Of a stretch of DNA of 10,657 nt, positions 7,626 to 10,657 are shown in pieces (position 1 is the first letter of the stretch; each line of letters opens with the position of its first letter). This DNA is from Candidatus Geohydrothermomicrobium daggyaiense. Lineage in GTDB: Bacteria > Actinomycetota > Geothermincolia > Fen-727 > JACVIW01. The notes beneath the pieces were generated by a model. That model searched no databases and had not been told where the DNA came from. It saw only the letters and a list, made by a program, of their open reading frames with translations. The stretch spans positions 1 through 10,657 of the forward strand of contig JACVIW010000064.1 in NCBI GenBank assembly GCA_015711695.1, in the 5' to 3' direction. The position numbers and the translations under genes were made by a program.

Positions 7626-7657
7626 CTGTGAACTCCTCACAGCAGAAAACCTGTGAG
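7626..7657 (-). promoter_or_regulatory. Operator-like overlapping inverted repeats upstream of the HEAT gene promoter
   Basis: Three copies of one motif alternate in direction: CTGTGA (7626-7631), CTCACAG (7636-7642) and CTGTGAG (7651-7657). The last two form a perfect 7-bp inverted repeat with an 8-base spacer. The first two form TGTGA-N5-TCACA, close to, but one base shorter than, the CRP-family operator spacing. The array sits about 37 bases upstream of the predicted -35, a usual place for a regulator. A binding site is an inference; no regulator gene lies nearby. Confidence 0.3.
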
Positions 7658-7785
7658 AAAAAGCGTGGATTTCAAGGATTGTGGATCATTCACGCAAGGA
7701 TGGAACATTACAACCTCTTTACGCACAGATCATGGTCTGCCCCATCTCGCCTTAAATAAGTCAGGGCTCATCCGGTGAATTACAT

Positions 7786-10137
7786 TCATTCAACGTTAGC
7801 GAGCATCCACTTCTTTCTTCCGGTTAACCTCCAAATCAATTCAACCAGCGCTACACCCACTCCCGCAATCGCAAAAGTCTGCAATAAAAGTCCTGGACCG
7901 GGCAGTTGAAGCGCGAAGAGTTTAAGGAAAAACGGCACCGTAAAAGCAACAAAAATCGCAATAATCATTCCCGCAAGCAGCAATCCCTTCCAGAACGACA
8001 GGGGGCGCGCGAGATCAAAGATAATCCAGGTTCCGATAATAGCGATAGCAAGCGTTGCCATAGTTCGCGACTCTGAAAAGGGAACTCCCTGATGAGCATG
8101 TGAAAGGGAACCCGCGATGAAGGCAGAGGCCGCCACAACCAGTCCGACCGGTATTGAAAACGAAAGTATTCTCTTCAAGAATCCGGGCCTATATCGATCG
8201 GCGGTAGGCGCAAATGAAAGGAAAAAAGCGGGAGTCCCTATAGTTATCGCGCTGATGAGAGTCAAATGCCTGGGAAGAAAGATAAAAGCCCATCCAGCGA
8301 TGCTGATAATTATCGAAAGAAGCGTGGAATATACGTTTTTCGTGAGAAAAAGATTTGCCACCCTTTCCATGTTGGCTATCACACGCCTTCCCTCTGCGAC
8401 AACGCCCGGAAGGGTCGAGAAACGTCCATCGAGCAAAACAACTTCTGCCACCGCCCTGCTCGCGGGAGAACCCGATCCCATTGCTATGCCTATATCAGCC
8501 TTTTTCAGGGCAAGAACATCGTTAACCCCATCCCCTGTCATAGCCACGACATGTCCCCTCATCTGAAGCGCTTCAACCATCCGCCGTTTTTGTTCTGGGG
8601 TTACCCTTCCAAAAACGGTTCTCTTTTCCATCCAGGATGAAAGTTCTTCTTTATCCTCCGGAAGGCTGCGTGAATCCACAGGGGATCCCGCTCCATCAAC
8701 ACCAAGCTGCCTGGCGATAGCACCGACAGTCTCGGGATTATCCCCGGAGATAATTTTCACGCTTACGTTCTGGCTTTTAAAATACTTCAGGGTGGCGCCC
8801 GCGTCCGGCCTTATCCTTTCCCGCAAAACAAGGATCGCCGACGGTTGAATATCATCCGGAATCTCTTCGCCTTTAATAAGGGATTGAGCTCTGGCAAAAA
8901 GTAGCACTCTCATCCCCGATGACGCGTATTCGCTTATCCTGCTCATAATTTCCCCTGACTCCCTGCTCGCAAGGAGAACCTCTGGAGCCCCGAGCAACCA
9001 TGCTCCGTGCCCTTCGAACTCAACCGCGCTCCATTTCCGGGAGGAAGAAAACTCTATAGCCCTTATCGGTTTCCAGTCGGGGGGATTATCGAAAGCCTCA
9101 GCCACCGCGAAAATGGTTGAATCCTTTACCTTCGGCAGGTGTGCAGTTGCCGCAAGAGCTCTTCGCGCCGTTTCCTTATCATCGCAAGTGAATTCAACAT
9201 GCGCCAAACTAAGGTTCCTGTCTGTAAGGGTGCCAGTCTTATCAAGGCAAATAACATTAACCCTCGCGAGTGTCTCGACGGCAGGAAGTTCCTGCACAAG
9301 GACATTTTTCCGGGCAAGCTTTATCACGCTCACCGCAAAAGCAACACTAGTAAGCAGAACAAGTCCTTCCGGAACCATGCCAACAAGTCCCGCGACGACC
9401 CCGGGAACTGCCTTGACAAACGTGCCGTAATATTTCAACTGGCTTAACAGAAGGATGGAGGCAACCGGTATCATGATGTAGGTAATATATTTAAGGATGA
9501 GGTTTATCCCTTCTCTGAGCTCCGACCGCGCAATCGTGAACTGTCGCGCTTCTTTCGCGAGTTTACGCGCATATGTGTCTTGACCCACTTTCTCCGCTTC
9601 GATATACCCGGAACCAGCGACGACAATGGTTCCTGATAAGACCTGATCCCCTTCAACCTTCTTCACCGGCACGGACTCCCCGGTAATAAGCGATTCATCG
9701 ACCTCGAGGCCATCTGATTCGAGAACAATTCCATCAACTGGTACCTGATCCCCGCTTTTCAATAAGACAACATCGTCCTCAACAATTTCAGACGTCTCAA
9801 CTTTCCGTGTCTTTCCCTCCCTTAACACGTACGCGGATGGAGCCACAAGGATTGAAAGCCTGTCCAGGGCAATCTTTGCGCGCAACTCCTGAGTGATTCC
9901 AATGAGAGTGTTTAAGACAAGAACAATGCCAAAAAGGGCGTCCCCAGGCTGCCCGAATATCATGATTATCACGAACAGCGAGCCGAGAATAGCATTGAAA
10001 CGGGTGAATACATTCGCTCTTATAATATGCCAAAGGCTTCTGCTCGTTATTTCCTTTGCCGCATTGGTCCTTCCTTCCTGGATTCTTTTTGTAACTTCAA
10101 ATTCGGAAAGTCCATAGAGTTCGCGGCTGCCAGACAT
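7786..10137 (-). CDS. ctpE: P-type cation-transporting ATPase, CtpE-like
   Basis: Numbered from the ATG at 10137 (783 residues). The order is actuator domain with TGES (152-155), membrane motif PEGL (256-259), phosphorylation motif DKTGT (aspartate 299), nucleotide-binding residues around KWSAV (368) and GAPE (383-386), hinge TGDGVND (534-540), then a C-terminal set of membrane helices. The N-terminal half carries FTRFNAILG, GDALFG and IGITQELRAK, and helix 4 ends in VGMVPEGLVLLTS. Together with the IGTPAFFLSFAP segment, these match the CtpE group, studied in mycobacteria as a calcium transporter. There is no N-terminal CXXC metal-binding domain and no CPC motif, arguing against a copper or heavy-metal pump. 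It should couple ATP hydrolysis to cation movement across the cytoplasmic membrane; calcium is the likely but unproven ion. An in-frame TTG at 10161 would add eight residues, but the ATG has a GGGGG site seven bases ahead. All catalytic motifs are intact. Confidence 0.93.
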   Translation of the reverse strand: MSGSRELYGLSEFEVTKRIQEGRTNAAKEITSRSLWHIIRANVFTRFNAILGSLFVIIMIFGQPGDALFGIVLVLNTLIGITQELRAKIALDRLSILVAPSAYVLREGKTRKVETSEIVEDDVVLLKSGDQVPVDGIVLESDGLEVDESLITGESVPVKKVEGDQVLSGTIVVAGSGYIEAEKVGQDTYARKLAKEARQFTIARSELREGINLILKYITYIMIPVASILLLSQLKYYGTFVKAVPGVVAGLVGMVPEGLVLLTSVAFAVSVIKLARKNVLVQELPAVETLARVNVICLDKTGTLTDRNLSLAHVEFTCDDKETARRALAATAHLPKVKDSTIFAVAEAFDNPPDWKPIRAIEFSSSRKWSAVEFEGHGAWLLGAPEVLLASRESGEIMSRISEYASSGMRVLLFARAQSLIKGEEIPDDIQPSAILVLRERIRPDAGATLKYFKSQNVSVKIISGDNPETVGAIARQLGVDGAGSPVDSRSLPEDKEELSSWMEKRTVFGRVTPEQKRRMVEALQMRGHVVAMTGDGVNDVLALKKADIGIAMGSGSPASRAVAEVVLLDGRFSTLPGVVAEGRRVIANMERVANLFLTKNVYSTLLSIIISIAGWAFIFLPRHLTLISAITIGTPAFFLSFAPTADRYRPGFLKRILSFSIPVGLVVAASAFIAGSLSHAHQGVPFSESRTMATLAIAIIGTWIIFDLARPLSFWKGLLLAGMIIAIFVAFTVPFFLKLFALQLPGPGLLLQTFAIAGVGVALVELIWRLTGRKKWMLANVE

Positions 10138-10143
10138 ATCAGG

Positions 10144-10149
10144 ACCCCC
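10144..10149 (-). promoter_or_regulatory. Ribosome binding site that decides the ATPase start
   Basis: On the minus strand GGGGGT is followed, a few bases later, by ATG at 10137. The longer alternative starting at TTG (10161) has no purine-rich sequence at a suitable distance, and the eight extra residues (starting INCGGPD) lack family character. Confidence 0.55.
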
Positions 10150-10157
10150 GCAATTTA

Positions 10158-10259
10158 TCAAATTTCCATCTGAAAAGGCATTTCCGTAATTTTAAGGGAC
10201 GCCCATGTAAACAAAGTGTGGCTTTCCCAGAAAAAGCCTCTGACGTGCTGTTCTTTCAT
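10158..10259 (-). CDS. Very small possible ORF before the ATPase gene
   Basis: An ATG at 10257-10259 opens 33 codons (start MKEQHVRGFFWES) ending in TGA at 10158-10160, about 20 bases before the ATPase ATG. The start overlaps the stop of the upstream frame as ATGA, and an AGGGG sequence lies about ten bases ahead. It could be a leader peptide, a decayed gene fragment or chance. No family is recognised. Confidence 0.15.
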   Translation of the reverse strand: MKEQHVRGFFWESHTLFTWASLKITEMPFQMEI

Positions 10260-10499
10260 GATAGAAGTTCCCCTGCAATCCTCTTCGTCTCGGTCAAAAA
10301 ATTCCGGTTAGCTCTTTTTCGATAATCCATGCTTCTTAAAAAATCTTTTTCATAAATGCTCCTTCTACCGCATCGAAATCTTATCAAACAACGGGACTCG
10401 AAATTATGAGAAAGTTTATTATTGAGAGGTTCTAAGCGCGATTTACGGCAAAAATTGCCCGCGTTCAAATCAGAACAACAGTTGACCTTCATGATAGAA
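10255..10499. repeat. 12-bp direct repeat at two stop-start overlaps
   Basis: TTCATGATAGAA (plus strand) occurs exactly at 10255-10266 and 10488-10499. On the minus strand each copy reads TTCTATCATGAA and holds an ATGA stop-start overlap between successive short frames. Two copies 233 bases apart could reflect a short duplication, a protein-binding site or chance. Confidence 0.4.
10256..10492 (-). CDS. Doubtful small ORF, possibly a decayed gene
   Basis: From the ATG at 10490-10492 a 78-codon frame runs to TGA at 10256-10258. It is rich in Arg, Asn and Cys and resembles no family I know. The ending (MDYRKRANRNFLTETKR, then IAGELLS) looks more protein-like than the start. Its start overlaps the stop of the frame upstream and its stop overlaps the next ATG, both as ATGA. 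No strong ribosome binding site precedes it. Confidence 0.18.
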   Translation of the reverse strand: MKVNCCSDLNAGNFCRKSRLEPLNNKLSHNFESRCLIRFRCGRRSIYEKDFLRSMDYRKRANRNFLTETKRIAGELLS

Positions 10500-10657
10500 T
10501 AGCTTCTAAAGCGGGATATTTCTGGTATCAATCAGGGTGAGTAGCGGACGGAAAGGCAACATTGGTCGATATCCTCAATGCGAGTGCTACCAAATCCTCA
10601 GCGTACAGCAAGCGTGGTCTTCCCCAAGTATGCGTTCGCCTGTTCATAAAAATCTAT
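10489..10657 (-). pseudogene. Decayed coding remnant at the right edge, unidentified
   Basis: Reading inward from the window edge on the minus strand gives FYEQANAYLGKTTLAV and then a TGA (10598-10600). A one-base shift continues as AEDLVALALRISTNVAFPS up to a TGA (10528-10530), followed in the same frame by KYPALEAILS and a stop at 10489-10491. The smooth, protein-like joins across a shift and a stop suggest a broken gene that extends beyond the window. I do not recognise it. The evidence is limited by the short length. Confidence 0.3.

Noticed and set aside
7496..7759. An 87-codon plus-strand frame across the spacer between the HEAT and ATPase genes
   Set aside because: It overlaps the HEAT gene start and promoter, has no ribosome binding site and the translation looks random.
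8117..8566. A 149-codon plus-strand frame inside the ATPase gene
   Set aside because: It lies opposite well-conserved catalytic and membrane segments of the P-type ATPase and has no start signal or recognisable content.
10220..10238. Hairpin GGCTTT-N7-AAAGCC upstream of the ATPase gene
   Set aside because: The 6-bp stem has no following T-tract in either direction and lies inside a possible small frame; it is weak as a terminator.

Overview
The window looks like a stretch of bacterial chromosome with middling base composition. Three large intact genes lie on the minus strand, and both ends are decayed and gene-poor. The left edge holds the last 37 codons of a SigH-type sigma factor. The one P-type ATPase is closest to the CtpE type known from actinobacteria. 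The decayed radical SAM gene resembles a family first named from Mycobacterium. Together these point to an actinobacterial or Gram-positive-related lineage. This is an inference, since no rRNA or other phylogenetic marker is present.

Layout, left to right. 3-116 (+): C-terminal end of the sigma factor. 159 to about 1221 (-): a clear pseudogene of a radical SAM protein, readable across most of its length only by switching frames and passing stops. 1236-1394 (-): what may be the tail of another dead gene just upstream of it. 1395-1850: no convincing gene. 1886-2224 (+): a small two-helix membrane protein whose 3' end overlaps the convergent enolase-superfamily gene. 2196-3332 (-): a mandelate racemase/muconate lactonizing enzyme family protein. 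3402-7538 (-): a 1378-residue protein made almost wholly of about 36 HEAT repeats. 7539-7785: a spacer with a good extended -10 promoter and operator-like inverted repeats. 7786-10137 (-): the P-type cation ATPase. 10138-10657: short, poorly coding, overlapping frames that look like decayed genes.

How the genes may work together. The ATPase, HEAT protein and enolase-type enzyme point the same way. The HEAT gene has its own promoter, and the enolase-type gene follows it after 69 bases with no visible terminator, so these two are probably co-transcribed. Nothing in the sequence links the three activities biochemically. The ATPase should move a cation across the cytoplasmic membrane. The HEAT protein is presumably a cytoplasmic binding scaffold. 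The enolase-type enzyme probably acts on a carboxylate such as a sugar acid.

I found no CRISPR array, transposase, integrase, RNA gene or defence system. The most notable items are the heavily decayed radical SAM gene, the very long HEAT solenoid with an unassigned N-terminal domain, and the symmetric motifs in front of the HEAT gene.
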